A stretch of DNA of 64,000 nt, taken from positions 62,001 through 126,000 of the forward strand of contig CAKRQV010000003.1 in the NCBI GenBank assembly GCA_934394565.1, given 5' to 3'. Source of the DNA: an uncultured Lachnospiraceae bacterium. Its GTDB lineage: Bacteria > Bacillota > Clostridia > Lachnospirales > Lachnospiraceae. A model generated the notes under the pieces. The model saw only the letters and a program-made list of their open reading frames with translations, made no database searches and was not told the DNA's origin. This document shows, in pieces, positions 16,848 through 23,984 of the stretch; within the stretch, counting starts at the first letter, position 1; every line of letters begins with the position of its first letter. Both the position numbers and the translations under genes were made by a program.

Positions 16848-18926
16848 TTAGCCTACTGCTACCATAAAGTCCTCTCTGAGGGACTGCAGCACTCTTGTAT
16901 TGTTTCTTTCCTCCAGTTCCTTTATGTTCTTCTCCCGGAGTATCGCTGACCGGGCTTCCCGCTCATGGTCCTCTGCTTTCATCCGCTTCCGGATCTCCTG
17001 CTGCCATATGCGTAAGAATGGCTTTACCTTGTCCAGCTCCGGCTCTTCGTCAAACATTCCCCGGTGCTGGCGGATCGTGCCGCCCGGTTCTACCTCGATC
17101 GTGTAGAATGGGGTATCCGGCTCTGCCGTCTTTCGCAGGAAACAGATATAGGTCTCATGGTCCTTGATCCGGTCGAAGTACCTGTCTGTAGATCCAACAC
17201 AATGGTGCAGGTAATTTCCCTCTTTTACGATATCGACAATCTTCTGCGGTACGCGGATGAAATACTCTTCTCCGATGTATTCCAGTTTTTCACGTATTTC
17301 CTGCATAACAACTTCTGCCTCCGGATATCGTTCAGAGTATTCCTCCGCCTGTATATCTGCCTGCCGGGTCTTTATCTCTTCCACACATTCATCATGGCGG
17401 CGCTTCAGCTCACGCGGACGGTAGATTATTTCATCGGTCGTATCCTTTTTCAGCTTTTGGCACATGCTCATATAATCCTCATACTGTTTAACCACAGTCT
17501 GTATGTTCTTGCCCCTGTAACTCTCTTTCCTCTGCCGTTCTATGTAGTTCATGCCTTTCTCCGGACTCATCCTTGTCAGAACCCATTGCATATCCTCTGG
17601 ATCAACTCTGTACTTTTCCGCCCAATCCAGCGCTTTGTCGGATATCTTCATGTGGTGTTTCTCTCCATAGGACAGCCATCTTCTTGTGATATTATTGCCG
17701 TCCCTGTTTCGCAGTCGGTTGACTGCCTGTTTATCCCGGATTCCAAGAACTTCCCCTGCTGTATTCCCGTCCGTGTCCAGCGGCCCATAATACCGCCAGT
17801 TCCACAAGTCTATATTCTTTGACTGTTCGCACAGCAGATTATAGAACCTCCCCCGGAACAGCATCTCGAACGTGCGCACAGACCGGTAATTTGCTGCCAG
17901 CACCATCAACCTGTTATAGTCTGCTTTCTGCCCTGTTGCCGCCATCTGTGCAAACAAACGTCCCCACAAATAGTAGTTTGTCCCTCTAAATGCTTCTTCG
18001 ATTCCGGCATCATAAAGATATCCCGCACCTGTTCGGCAATTCTGTGGATTATGTCTGTCCCATCTGCCAGGCCACTGCCAGTAGAGAAGCTTATATGGGT
18101 CTTTACACGGTTCCGCTTTCCTGTATATCAGTACCCGCATCTGTTCTGCCAGAATGGCATATTCTCCGTTTTCCCAAATTTCCAGCTTTGCCCTGTAATG
18201 GGTGACTGCTGCCATCTCATCATTTACGGGCTGTACCAGGGTTATATATGTCCCTTCATCAATCTTTTTCTTTCTTGCGCGATACTCTACTTTCGCACCG
18301 CAATGTGGGCATTGTATACTGCTGCCGTCTTTTATTTGTGGGTATTTCTGCTTCAGCATTTTCCCGGAAACGCTTTGTTTGCAGGAGGTGCAATACCACT
18401 TGCCCCTTTCCTCTGCCTTCAGCATCCACTGTTTCCCGCCAGTCAGGATCTGGCAGGCATATTCTTTCAAGTCATCCGGCTCTGGCGGTACCTTTTCCAT
18501 CAGATCATCCATACGCCGTATCCGGCGTTCCTCTGCAGTCCAACGTTTCTCCTGATCATAGTTTTTTTCTGCCCGCAAAATGTTTTCTGCTATATTTCTG
18601 TATATCTCATCCGCATCCATTCCCAATGCCGTTGCAATCAGTCCACTGCTCTCTGACGAGGTATTAAACCGTTCCAGATCCTTATACCCCCACCAGTACC
18701 AATTTAATCCTATGGCTTCCAACAGGTTGCTCCTGCCCCACTTACCGTTCTTTAATGTCTCATGCTCCCATGTCTCCGGATTTATGGCATGCCGGGCATA
18801 AAGTGCCTTTTTGTTATATACATTCAGCACGAGGATGTTCTGGATCATCTGTGGTTCCACCCACCAGTCTTTCTTTGGTTTCGACGTCGCCGGTGGCTGT
18901 GTGTTCTCTATCATTTTTCGTTTCAT
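16848..18926 (-). CDS. PcfJ-like phage protein
   Basis: A 692-residue protein. Around residues 190-215 two CxxC pairs (CTSC and CPHCG) form a zinc ribbon. The C-terminal third, with 'EEYFIRVPQKIVDIVKEGNYLHHCVGS' and 'ETYICFLRKTAEPDTPFYTIEV', is the PcfJ-like domain, named for a conjugative-plasmid gene and common in Firmicute phages and ICEs. Its biochemical function is not established. The next gene is two bases downstream. The size and domain layout fit the family well. Confidence 0.85.
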   Translation of the reverse strand: MKRKMIENTQPPATSKPKKDWWVEPQMIQNILVLNVYNKKALYARHAINPETWEHETLKNGKWGRSNLLEAIGLNWYWWGYKDLERFNTSSESSGLIATALGMDADEIYRNIAENILRAEKNYDQEKRWTAEERRIRRMDDLMEKVPPEPDDLKEYACQILTGGKQWMLKAEERGKWYCTSCKQSVSGKMLKQKYPQIKDGSSIQCPHCGAKVEYRARKKKIDEGTYITLVQPVNDEMAAVTHYRAKLEIWENGEYAILAEQMRVLIYRKAEPCKDPYKLLYWQWPGRWDRHNPQNCRTGAGYLYDAGIEEAFRGTNYYLWGRLFAQMAATGQKADYNRLMVLAANYRSVRTFEMLFRGRFYNLLCEQSKNIDLWNWRYYGPLDTDGNTAGEVLGIRDKQAVNRLRNRDGNNITRRWLSYGEKHHMKISDKALDWAEKYRVDPEDMQWVLTRMSPEKGMNYIERQRKESYRGKNIQTVVKQYEDYMSMCQKLKKDTTDEIIYRPRELKRRHDECVEEIKTRQADIQAEEYSERYPEAEVVMQEIREKLEYIGEEYFIRVPQKIVDIVKEGNYLHHCVGSTDRYFDRIKDHETYICFLRKTAEPDTPFYTIEVEPGGTIRQHRGMFDEEPELDKVKPFLRIWQQEIRKRMKAEDHEREARSAILREKNIKELEERNNTRVLQSLREDFMVAVG

Positions 18927-18927
18927 A

Positions 18928-19506
18928 TCACACCTCCGTCCGTTTGCTTATCGGATCTCCGCTCTCTGTCAGCTCCTGCCAGTCTGTAGATACACGCATC
19001 ATCCGGGCAACGACGATCTCACCGTGTTTACTTTCCTGCAGAACTCCCAGTATGCTCCCCTTTGTTCCTGCTGCCCTTGGGTGTAATCCTCTGGCGATTG
19101 CAATACCGCCCGGCTCTGCTTCGGCATAGTCTTTCTGCACCTCTAACAGCTTCCGGCTCTGTTCCCATCCTGTCCTGCGCGGGTGGTTTATGATATACTC
19201 CATGCCTTCGTAAGCCAGCTTACACATGTCCAGCTCTTTCAGCAGGGTGATTTCTGTGCAGGCAATCTGGCAATCGTCCCCTTCGTCGATATCTCCGTGG
19301 GCTTCTACTTTCCAATACCGGCTTTCTCCTCCCAGAGGATGCCATCCCAGGCACTCGAACGGATTTTCCGTACAGTGGAAGCCTTCCCTTGCTGTCTTGG
19401 CTCCCGGGGCTTTCTTGGTTTCTCCCGGGGTGAAATTGCAATCCTTGTCCTTCCCGTTGCCGTAAGTACTCCGGAGATCTTTGTTGAATCCTTTATACGC
19501 AATCAT
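18928..19506 (-). CDS. Phage protein, pentapeptide-free DUF7666-like
   Basis: The 192-residue product begins MIAYKGFNKDLRSTYG and continues with 'GFHCTENPFECLGWHP', a pattern seen in phage proteins that describe a short beta-structured N-terminal domain of unknown role (DUF7666-like). It is translationally coupled to the gene before it (ATGA). The C-terminal part contains 'STDWQELTESGDPISKRTE'. I recognise the family only as a recurrent phage or ICE protein. Confidence 0.55.
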   Translation of the reverse strand: MIAYKGFNKDLRSTYGNGKDKDCNFTPGETKKAPGAKTAREGFHCTENPFECLGWHPLGGESRYWKVEAHGDIDEGDDCQIACTEITLLKELDMCKLAYEGMEYIINHPRRTGWEQSRKLLEVQKDYAEAEPGGIAIARGLHPRAAGTKGSILGVLQESKHGEIVVARMMRVSTDWQELTESGDPISKRTEV

Positions 19507-20015
19507 TTGATCACCTCCATACCCAGATAATATTCTCTGGCCAGTTCTTTCCGCCTGCGCCGGTCCGGGACACCGATATACAGGTCATGGCCTCTGGCAA
19601 ACTTCTTGACCTCTTTTGTCTGATCCACGATCTTCTGGCTTACCCTTGCTTTGTCTTTCCAGCCCGTTTCCGTGATCATTCCCATGTATCCGGCCAGACT
19701 TTTGCCTTTCTTCCGGACTGCTGCCGCCATGCCTGGGCTTTCCGTGCAGAGTCCTTCCAGCTCTTCCACCCAGTCCTGCAGGACACCGGCAATCTCCAGC
19801 TCCTTTTTCTCGATCGCAATCTTGCCCAGTGCTGCAGTCGTTACTGTGCACAGCTCGTCCATGCAGCCGTCCATGTAGTCCTCGGCATCCTCTTTATCAA
19901 TACCGTTCTCTTCCGCCAGTGCGATCAGCGCCGCTTCGTCACCTTCGGCTTTCTGGGCTGCTGCCGCCCTGTTGATCTCCTCGTAAGAGTCAAATTCTCC
20001 AAATTTCTCAAACAT
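19503..20015 (-). CDS. Conserved phage/ICE protein, 'MFEKFGEFDS' family
   Basis: A 170-residue acidic protein starting MFEKFGEFDSYEEINRAA behind a strong GGAGGG. The first 60 residues are helical and acidic (EGDEAALIALAEENGIDKEDAEDYMDG in the track of the fold), and the end 'GHDLYIGVPDRRRRKELAREYYLG' is basic. Related proteins recur beside PcfJ-like genes in gut Clostridia mobile elements. The function is unknown; an anti-host-defence role is a possibility suggested only by this distribution. Confidence 0.6.
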   Translation of the reverse strand: MFEKFGEFDSYEEINRAAAAQKAEGDEAALIALAEENGIDKEDAEDYMDGCMDELCTVTTAALGKIAIEKKELEIAGVLQDWVEELEGLCTESPGMAAAVRKKGKSLAGYMGMITETGWKDKARVSQKIVDQTKEVKKFARGHDLYIGVPDRRRRKELAREYYLGMEVIK

Positions 20016-20042
20016 CGTTATTCCCTCCAGCTATGATAAATA

Positions 20043-20477
20043 CTAAAGCTCCCGGGTTTTTGCCCGGCGATTCATCTGATCCAGCTGCCAGGCACTGTAT
20101 ACGTGCGGCTCTGTGTCAAATGTTATCTGGTGCAGCTGGCTGTATGTGTACAGCTGCTTCCATTCCTCTTTGTTGTGTAAGGGACTCTGCCAGCCCCCGG
20201 CAGCCCATTCAGCCATATGGTTTTTAAACATATTGACGATGAATGAGCTTTCTACGTGGATCACGATCCCGGCCGGCCGGTTCATTCTCTTCAGCGCGGC
20301 ATTGATCGCCATAAGCTGTGCACCCTGCAGGGTTTCCTCCACTGTTCCGAAGTACTCAATAGTTTTCAGTTCTCCACAAACCGTAGTTCCGAGCACATAA
20401 CTTATCCACCTTTTCTTCTTTGCCAGACACTTATTATCTGTCTTGATATAGATATCGACTTTCCATTTCCAGTCCAT
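20043..20477 (-). CDS. RNase H-like phage protein
   Basis: From ATG 20477 (AAGGAG upstream) the product is 144 residues. It begins with a strand 'KVDIYIKTDN', then strands forming a beta-hairpin, a helix 'EETLQGAQLMAINAAL', a strand 'IVIHVESSFIVNMF' and a helix, which is the order of the RNase H fold. Candidate acidic residues are D in YIKTDN, E in EETLQGA and E in HVESS, which could form the metal site. It would remove RNA primers or RNA-DNA hybrids. The match is by fold pattern, so confidence is moderate. Confidence 0.6.
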   Translation of the reverse strand: MDWKWKVDIYIKTDNKCLAKKKRWISYVLGTTVCGELKTIEYFGTVEETLQGAQLMAINAALKRMNRPAGIVIHVESSFIVNMFKNHMAEWAAGGWQSPLHNKEEWKQLYTYSQLHQITFDTEPHVYSAWQLDQMNRRAKTREL

Positions 20478-20487
20478 ACGATTCTCC

Positions 20488-21201
20488 TTAATCCCGCGTA
20501 AATCGCAGGAATGTGTAGGTACGGTACTTGTACCCCATCGCATTGATTCCCTCGAAATACGTCTCTTTGTCTAGATAGTACCCTTTGGGTATCCGGATCT
20601 TATGAAAGCTCTTCCAGCGGATGAGCTTCTTTTTCGGCTCCGGAAGCGGCAGGTTGTGGCTGGTGTTATAAGCAGCCTCGCGTAACCGCGGATCCGTGAG
20701 CGGGGTCTTGGTTATATATGCCGCCAGCTTGGCGTATCCACCTGTGTCGTAAATCAGCTGGTTATGGATGCTTCCATGTTTCCACGCCCTGGAGAGGATC
20801 ACATCGGTGTCCGGGATACGATTTACAATGATGTGGATGTGCCAGGCGTTCTTCGTGCCTACTTCGATATTGCGGATCCACTTCAGCTCATGGCCCCGCT
20901 TTCGGTATTCCTCCCGTACCTTTGTGTAGAATTTTTTGAAATGCTGCTTTGCCGTTGCCATGTCCGGCGGCCGTTCATCCACCCGGTAGGACAGACAGGA
21001 GAAGTAATCATCCTTTCCAAAATGCTGAATGATCTTCCGGCGGGCCTTGGCCTCTTTGTTCTTCTGGTTTTTCAGAGCCATGGTCTCTTTCGTCGGCTTC
21101 TTTTTCTTCTCCCGCTTCTGACCGGGAGCACCATACCTGCCGTCATGGTGTTCTTCCACCTCGATACAGTTTCGAAGCTGCCATATGATTCTTTTATACA
21201 T
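20488..21201 (-). CDS. HUH rolling-circle-type replication initiator
   Basis: A 237-residue basic protein. 'IRNIEVGTKNAWHIHIIVNR' gives the HUH motif (H121-I-H123) that binds the metal ion, preceded by an acidic strand, and 'GYAKLAAYITK' (Y156 and Y162) supplies candidate nicking tyrosines. This is the layout of the G2P/REP-type initiators that nick one strand at an origin. It is the likely origin-recognition protein of this prophage's replication module. AGGATGAT precedes the ATG. A rolling-circle initiator in a tailed phage is less usual than a primase/helicase set, none of which is seen here. Confidence 0.8.
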   Translation of the reverse strand: MYKRIIWQLRNCIEVEEHHDGRYGAPGQKREKKKKPTKETMALKNQKNKEAKARRKIIQHFGKDDYFSCLSYRVDERPPDMATAKQHFKKFYTKVREEYRKRGHELKWIRNIEVGTKNAWHIHIIVNRIPDTDVILSRAWKHGSIHNQLIYDTGGYAKLAAYITKTPLTDPRLREAAYNTSHNLPLPEPKKKLIRWKSFHKIRIPKGYYLDKETYFEGINAMGYKYRTYTFLRFTRD

Positions 21202-21369
21202 ATCATCCTGTGCCTATCTTTAATCCGTTTAACGAGTTGTAAACGCCCGGTTTTCCGGGCTTTTCTTCTCATCTATATTTTCGGACTTCTTTACTTTTCA
21301 GGGTGCGTATGTTATCATAAATACGCTATTTCTTTTAAAAAATTTTGTGATACCCCGTGAGGGTGAGAA

Positions 21370-21402
21370 AAGCAGCTCCGTTTGCTCCGGAACTGCTTTT
21401 TT
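21370..21402 (-). terminator. Terminator hairpin between early gene blocks
   Basis: AAGCAG and CTGCTT with inner TCCG/CGGA form a stem; runs of T flank it on both strands (TTTTTTC on plus, TTTTC on minus). It follows the stop of the 21404-21733 gene. A second smaller hairpin (GCCCGG-TTTT-CCGGGC, 21245-21260) lies nearer the HUH gene. The rest of the 21202-21403 gap shows no gene. Confidence 0.65.
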
Positions 21403-21403
21403 C

Positions 21404-21733
21404 TTACCCCTGATGCCATCGTTGCAGGTTCAGAGTCCCGGCCTGCAGTCCCCGGCGGAACTCTTCGAAATTTCGATTGCCCCACTCATGGGATCCTCTG
21501 ACAGTCGTTTCAAAATATACTTTCTGAACCAACTCCAACGGGAACATCCCCTGCTGGCCTGTTTCCTGATCACCAAACAGCATCAGCCTGTCCTCTTCCG
21601 GAATTTTCAGCTGTACAGCTACGCAGAGGGCAGAATCATAATCTGCTTTCGCGGCCAGATACTGCTTGGTCCTCACATGCTTCATAAATTGTTCTGCAGC
21701 ATATATGAGCAGTTTTCTCACATCTGTCACCAT
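21404..21733 (-). CDS. Phage early protein of unknown function (109 aa)
   Basis: Starts at ATG 21733 after GAGGTGACAGAA. The N-terminal 60 residues are helical (LLIYAAEQFMKHVRTKQYLAAKADYDSAL), the rest contains 'YFETTVRGSHEWGNRNFEEFRRGLQAG'. No domain is recognised. It follows the membrane/coiled-coil gene by ten bases and precedes a terminator, so it closes a small leftward unit. Confidence 0.6.
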   Translation of the reverse strand: MVTDVRKLLIYAAEQFMKHVRTKQYLAAKADYDSALCVAVQLKIPEEDRLMLFGDQETGQQGMFPLELVQKVYFETTVRGSHEWGNRNFEEFRRGLQAGTLNLQRWHQG

Positions 21734-21743
21734 TTCTGTCACC

Positions 21744-22097
21744 TCATGCGTCTTTCAGGAAGCGCTTTTCACCACGCTCCGTAAAGATCCCGATCATCGG
21801 CCGTCTGTTTCCTGTCTGCTCCAGCTGTGCCGACATCCGGCGGATCTGCTGCTCATACTCTGTCATGACACCCCGCATCCGGGACATCTCCTGCAACAGC
21901 TGCTGTTCCCTCTGCCACTGCCGGAGTTTCCGGCGCCGATGCCGGACAGCATGCTGGTAATCCGCGTAAGACAATGCCAGCTCTGTGCAGATGAATACCA
22001 TCCCGAACCAGGATGCATATTCCACCACGGACAGATCCGGCAATGTTAGCTGCATGGACAGCACGCCGACCAGTGCACTTATCATTGCATTTTTCAT
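21744..22097 (-). CDS. Phage membrane protein with coiled coil
   Basis: The 117-residue product has two hydrophobic stretches in residues 5-45 (around MISALVGVLSM and ASWFGMVFICTELALSYADY), then a basic Arg/Gln-rich coiled coil (RRRKLRQWQREQQLLQEMSRM and on). It is likely a membrane-anchored cytoplasmic helical protein. GGGAG precedes the ATG. It lies just downstream of the tRNA gene. Function unknown. Confidence 0.6.
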   Translation of the reverse strand: MKNAMISALVGVLSMQLTLPDLSVVEYASWFGMVFICTELALSYADYQHAVRHRRRKLRQWQREQQLLQEMSRMRGVMTEYEQQIRRMSAQLEQTGNRRPMIGIFTERGEKRFLKDA

Positions 22098-22142
22098 TTT
22101 TCTCCCTTGTCTGCGTCCAGACCTTTTTATTCTCCGGAGTAG

Positions 22143-22216
22143 TAGACCCTGCAGGGCTCGAACCTGCGGCCTCCCGGTTATGAGCCGGGCTCTCTTACCA
22201 ACTGAGATAAGGGTCC
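22143..22216 (-). tRNA. tRNA-Met-type (anticodon CAT)
   Basis: The minus strand folds as a full cloverleaf: acceptor GGACCCT/AGGGTCT (one G-U pair at the end), D arm with AGTTGGTAA loop flanked by TCTC/GAGA, anticodon stem CCCGG/CCGGG with loop CTCATAA, and T arm GCAGG-TTCGAGC-CCTGC. The anticodon is CAT. CCA is not encoded. Whether it is elongator Met or a lysidine-modified Ile tRNA cannot be told by eye. It is a prophage-borne tRNA in the early operon. Confidence 0.88.
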
Positions 22217-22220
22217 ATAG

Positions 22221-22274
22221 CTGTGCCTGGTGACACCCATTAACGGCTTATCCAAACCAAACCACCAGACACAG
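22221..22274 (-). other. 12-bp stem hairpin upstream of the tRNA
   Basis: CTGTGTCTGGTG pairs with CACCAGGCACAG (one G-U) across a 30-base loop, starting four bases before the tRNA 5' end on the minus strand. It may guide tRNA processing or be part of a longer structured RNA. The GC-rich stretch beyond it, 22275-22525, has only a weak basic frame (22277-22405, 42 residues with CYTC) that I do not call as a gene. Confidence 0.5.
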
Positions 22275-22525
22275 CGTCATACTGCTTTGCCGGAGCGTCC
22301 CCGGCGGGACCCGGGCGAACTTGAGCGGCGGCCGGCCCGCTTTACAGCTGTGCAGGTATAACACTTCTGAAGTTCTCTTTTCGGGACGGGTTGTTGTTGC
22401 CCCATTCTACACAGCTTCCGGATGAACTTACGCCCCGATCCGGCAGGCGTACCTGTACTCTGTTTGCACAGCACATATATACCAAAAGAGACTCGAGTTA
22501 TTTACAGTTTTTCGAGTACAGGGAG

Positions 22526-22598
22526 TGGCTTCGGCAGGAATCGAACCTGCCCGGGCATCCATTGGGATGGGCTGATCTATGCCCGGCGCCAGCAAGCC
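22526..22598 (-). tRNA. Degenerate tRNA-like element
   Basis: The 3' half is tRNA-like: T arm GCAGG-TTCGATT-CCTGC followed by CGAAGCC and A. The 5' end GGCTTGC pairs with it for only five bases, and the total length (73) equals a normal tRNA. The central part does not give a standard anticodon arm: only CATCC-CAAT-GGATG, with a four-base loop, can be drawn. It is either a decayed tRNA or an atypical phage tRNA. Confidence 0.4.
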
Positions 22599-22721
22599 AT
22601 GTTCCAGGCGGCATACACCTGCCCTGCAGAGGAGCAAGTGAAAATGCAGATCATTCATGGGGAATTTCATTATGTCTTAGGAGAAAAATCTGCAGGGCAT
22701 GTGTATGCCGCCTGTGTTTTC

Positions 22722-22910
22722 TTATTTGGTTATGATCCGTTTTGGATAAACTTCATGATTTACCCGCACAACCTCTTTATCCAGAATGTCCGGATGCTCT
22801 TTAAATGTATTGACAAAATTTTCTGCCCGGAATGTAATGCCGCATATTTCAGCCCACATTTCCACCGGTTCCCAATCACCCATGTTTTCAAACACATCTT
22901 TGACTGTCAT
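22722..22910 (-). CDS. Small phage protein, unknown (62 aa)
   Basis: Starts MTVKDVFENMGDWEPVEMW after AGGTGATGGG. It is acidic at the start and basic at the end ('PKRIITK'), with one 'WAEICGITF' segment. Spacing to the next gene upstream is 12 bases, so it is part of the same leftward operon. The N-terminus resembles small phage proteins that report 'VEI.E' type beta strands, but no family is certain. Confidence 0.55.
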   Translation of the reverse strand: MTVKDVFENMGDWEPVEMWAEICGITFRAENFVNTFKEHPDILDKEVVRVNHEVYPKRIITK

Positions 22911-22922
22911 CCCATCACCTCT

Positions 22923-23108
22923 TTACACTGCCGGTTCACCCTTCAGCTTCTCCTGCTCCTCCTGATGTCGGCGAAGCTGTGCGGCAAAGATCGTCCGTGA
23001 TATGTTCTGCACCGTCTCCTGGATCTCCTCCGGGGTACGGTCCTTGTAACAGTCATCGTGTACTCTTACGGTGTACGCATCTGTTTTAACTTCTTTTACT
23101 ACTGCCAT
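22923..23108 (-). CDS. Small phage protein, unknown (61 aa)
   Basis: Starts MAVVKEVKTDAYTVRVHDD at ATG 23108 after GAGGTGATACAT. The first half is strand-like, the second is an amphipathic helix ('PEEIQETVQNISRTIFAAQLRRHQEEQEKL'-type heptads). The longer open frame reaching 23255 lies inside the neighbouring gene and is not used. No known domain. Confidence 0.6.
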   Translation of the reverse strand: MAVVKEVKTDAYTVRVHDDCYKDRTPEEIQETVQNISRTIFAAQLRRHQEEQEKLKGEPAV

Positions 23109-23310
23109 ATGTATCACCTCTGGCTTTCTTCTCTGCATCATATGACACAGAGTTTGTACTTGTTTCCTCGTAGTCTGTGCAACGGATATCCCGCGACCGT
23201 TCCAGACACCAGTCAAATCTGCGGCAGGTGCTGCAGTACCGAATCCGTTCGTCATGAGCTGCCACCTGTCCGTTGTACCGGTGCAACTTTCGTTTTCTTG
23301 CTTTTCTCAC
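23086..23310 (-). CDS. Small Cys-rich basic phage protein (74 aa)
   Basis: Starts at GTG 23310 after AAAGGAC and overlaps the next gene by 23 bases. Residues 26-36 read CSTCRRFDWCLE and a further Cys follows in IRCTDYEE, giving a possible zinc-binding set. The N-terminus (RKARKRKLHRYNG) is strongly basic. Probably a nucleic-acid-binding early protein; not recognised as a named family. Confidence 0.55.
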   Translation of the reverse strand: MRKARKRKLHRYNGQVAAHDERIRYCSTCRRFDWCLERSRDIRCTDYEETSTNSVSYDAEKKARGDTYGSSKRS

Positions 23311-23339
23311 AACAAGTCCTTTATTTGTTCATGTTTTTA

Positions 23340-23368
23340 TTGTTTTCTTTTTACCGTCATGGTAAAAT
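23340..23368 (+). promoter_or_regulatory. Rightward sigma-70-type promoter with palindromic operator
   Basis: TTGTTT (23340-23345), a 17-base spacer and TAAAAT (23363-23368). The inverted repeat TTTTACC-N5-GGTAAAA (23349-23367) fills the spacer and -10 box, so a repressor bound there would block the promoter. It points right, opposite to the early operon on both sides. Confidence 0.65.
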
Positions 23369-23405
23369 TACGACATGCCAAAGGCATAGGAAGGAGTTGA
23401 TTCTT

Positions 23406-23474
23406 TTGGATAAACTTTTGACTTTGCCTGCTCCCTTTGGACATGTCGCAACTGCGGTGCCAAAGCACGATTAA
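23406..23474 (+). CDS. Putative 22-residue leader peptide (TTG start)
   Basis: AGGAAGGAG lies about nine bases before TTG 23406; the frame encodes MDKLLTLPAPFGHVATAVPKHD and a stop. It is amphipathic with a Pro/Ala-rich core. The strong ribosome site in an otherwise non-coding RNA is the main reason to list it. It could be a leader peptide or a small signalling or membrane peptide. Confidence 0.4.
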   Translation: MDKLLTLPAPFGHVATAVPKHD

Positions 23475-23720
23475 ACCGGCATAAAATGTAGACCTCTTAA
23501 TGCAGCGTTACCTGTTGCAGTGAAGCAACAATTAAAAAAACTCACGAGACGGCACTCATTTAAAATGCTTCACTGCATTAATATCTCATGTTCTTTGTCA
23601 GCGATTAGGCATTTGCAGAACCAGAACTGCGGAAGTGGCAAGGTATCCGATAGAAACGCGTGGTCTCGTCATGCGTGGCGAAAGCCTGCAGGATATATCG
23701 GGTAAACAAATCTGGTCAAG

Positions 23721-23753
23721 GGCTGGTAGAAACGAGACTTCTGCCAGCTTTTT
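23721..23753 (+). terminator. Rho-independent terminator of the rightward RNA
   Basis: GGCTGGTAGAA pairs with TTCTGCCAGC (one bulge or mismatch) around ACGAGAC and is followed by TTTTTG on the plus strand. It ends the RNA that starts near 23375, just before the leftward HTH gene. Confidence 0.7.
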
Positions 23754-23777
23754 GATAGTGGCACTATCACTATCTCT

Positions 23778-23984
23778 TCATTTCCCATCCACAAACGTCT
23801 CTATCTTTTTCCCCAGGAACTCGCACACCAGGTACGCTTCGTCTACATTCAGCCGCCTTCGTCGGCCCGGCTCCCGCAGGCTCGTGTACAGAATCCTGTA
23901 GGAAATGCCGGTAGCTCTGGCCATTTCGGATAAATTTGTCTCATGCTCAGCTATGTAGCTGGCTATATTCTCTGTTATATTCAT
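23778..23984 (-). CDS. Small HTH DNA-binding phage protein
   Basis: A 68-residue single-domain protein: MNITENIASYIAEHETNLSEMARATGISYRILYTSLREPGRRRRLNVDEAYLVCEFLG, read in two parts, shows a XRE-like HTH at residues 16-45 ('LSEMARATGISYRILYTSL'). It is coupled to the SSB gene (TGA/ATG overlap). It may regulate the early operon or the adjacent rightward promoter at 23340, whose palindrome is a natural target. That link is inference. Confidence 0.75.
   Translation of the reverse strand: MNITENIASYIAEHETNLSEMARATGISYRILYTSLREPGRRRRLNVDEAYLVCEFLGKKIETFVDGK

Larger units (their letters stand above)
23375..23753 (+). ncRNA. Candidate structured RNA with leader peptide and competing hairpins
   Basis: Between a good promoter and a rho-independent terminator on the plus strand lie about 380 bases with no leftward gene. 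It holds a 22-codon frame with a strong ribosome site and then a switch-like structure. TTAATGCAG (23497-23505) and TGCAGTGAAGCA (23516-23527) can each pair with the same downstream segment (TGCTTCACTGCA at 23566-23577, extending to CTGCATTAA at 23573-23581). Mutually exclusive stems behind a short peptide frame are typical of attenuators or of a phage regulatory RNA. The 23582-23720 part has no clear gene. Confidence 0.5.

Noticed and set aside
19503..20015. Anti-CRISPR (AcrIIA-type) assignment for the 'MFEKFGEFDS' protein
   Set aside because: It lies next to a PcfJ-like gene in a phage, but I see no specific match to a known anti-CRISPR, so only an unknown-function call is made.
22277..22405. 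42-residue basic frame in the GC-rich tRNA spacer
   Set aside because: Weak ribosome site, extreme Arg/Gly/Ser bias caused by local GC richness, and no recognised motif beyond one CYTC.
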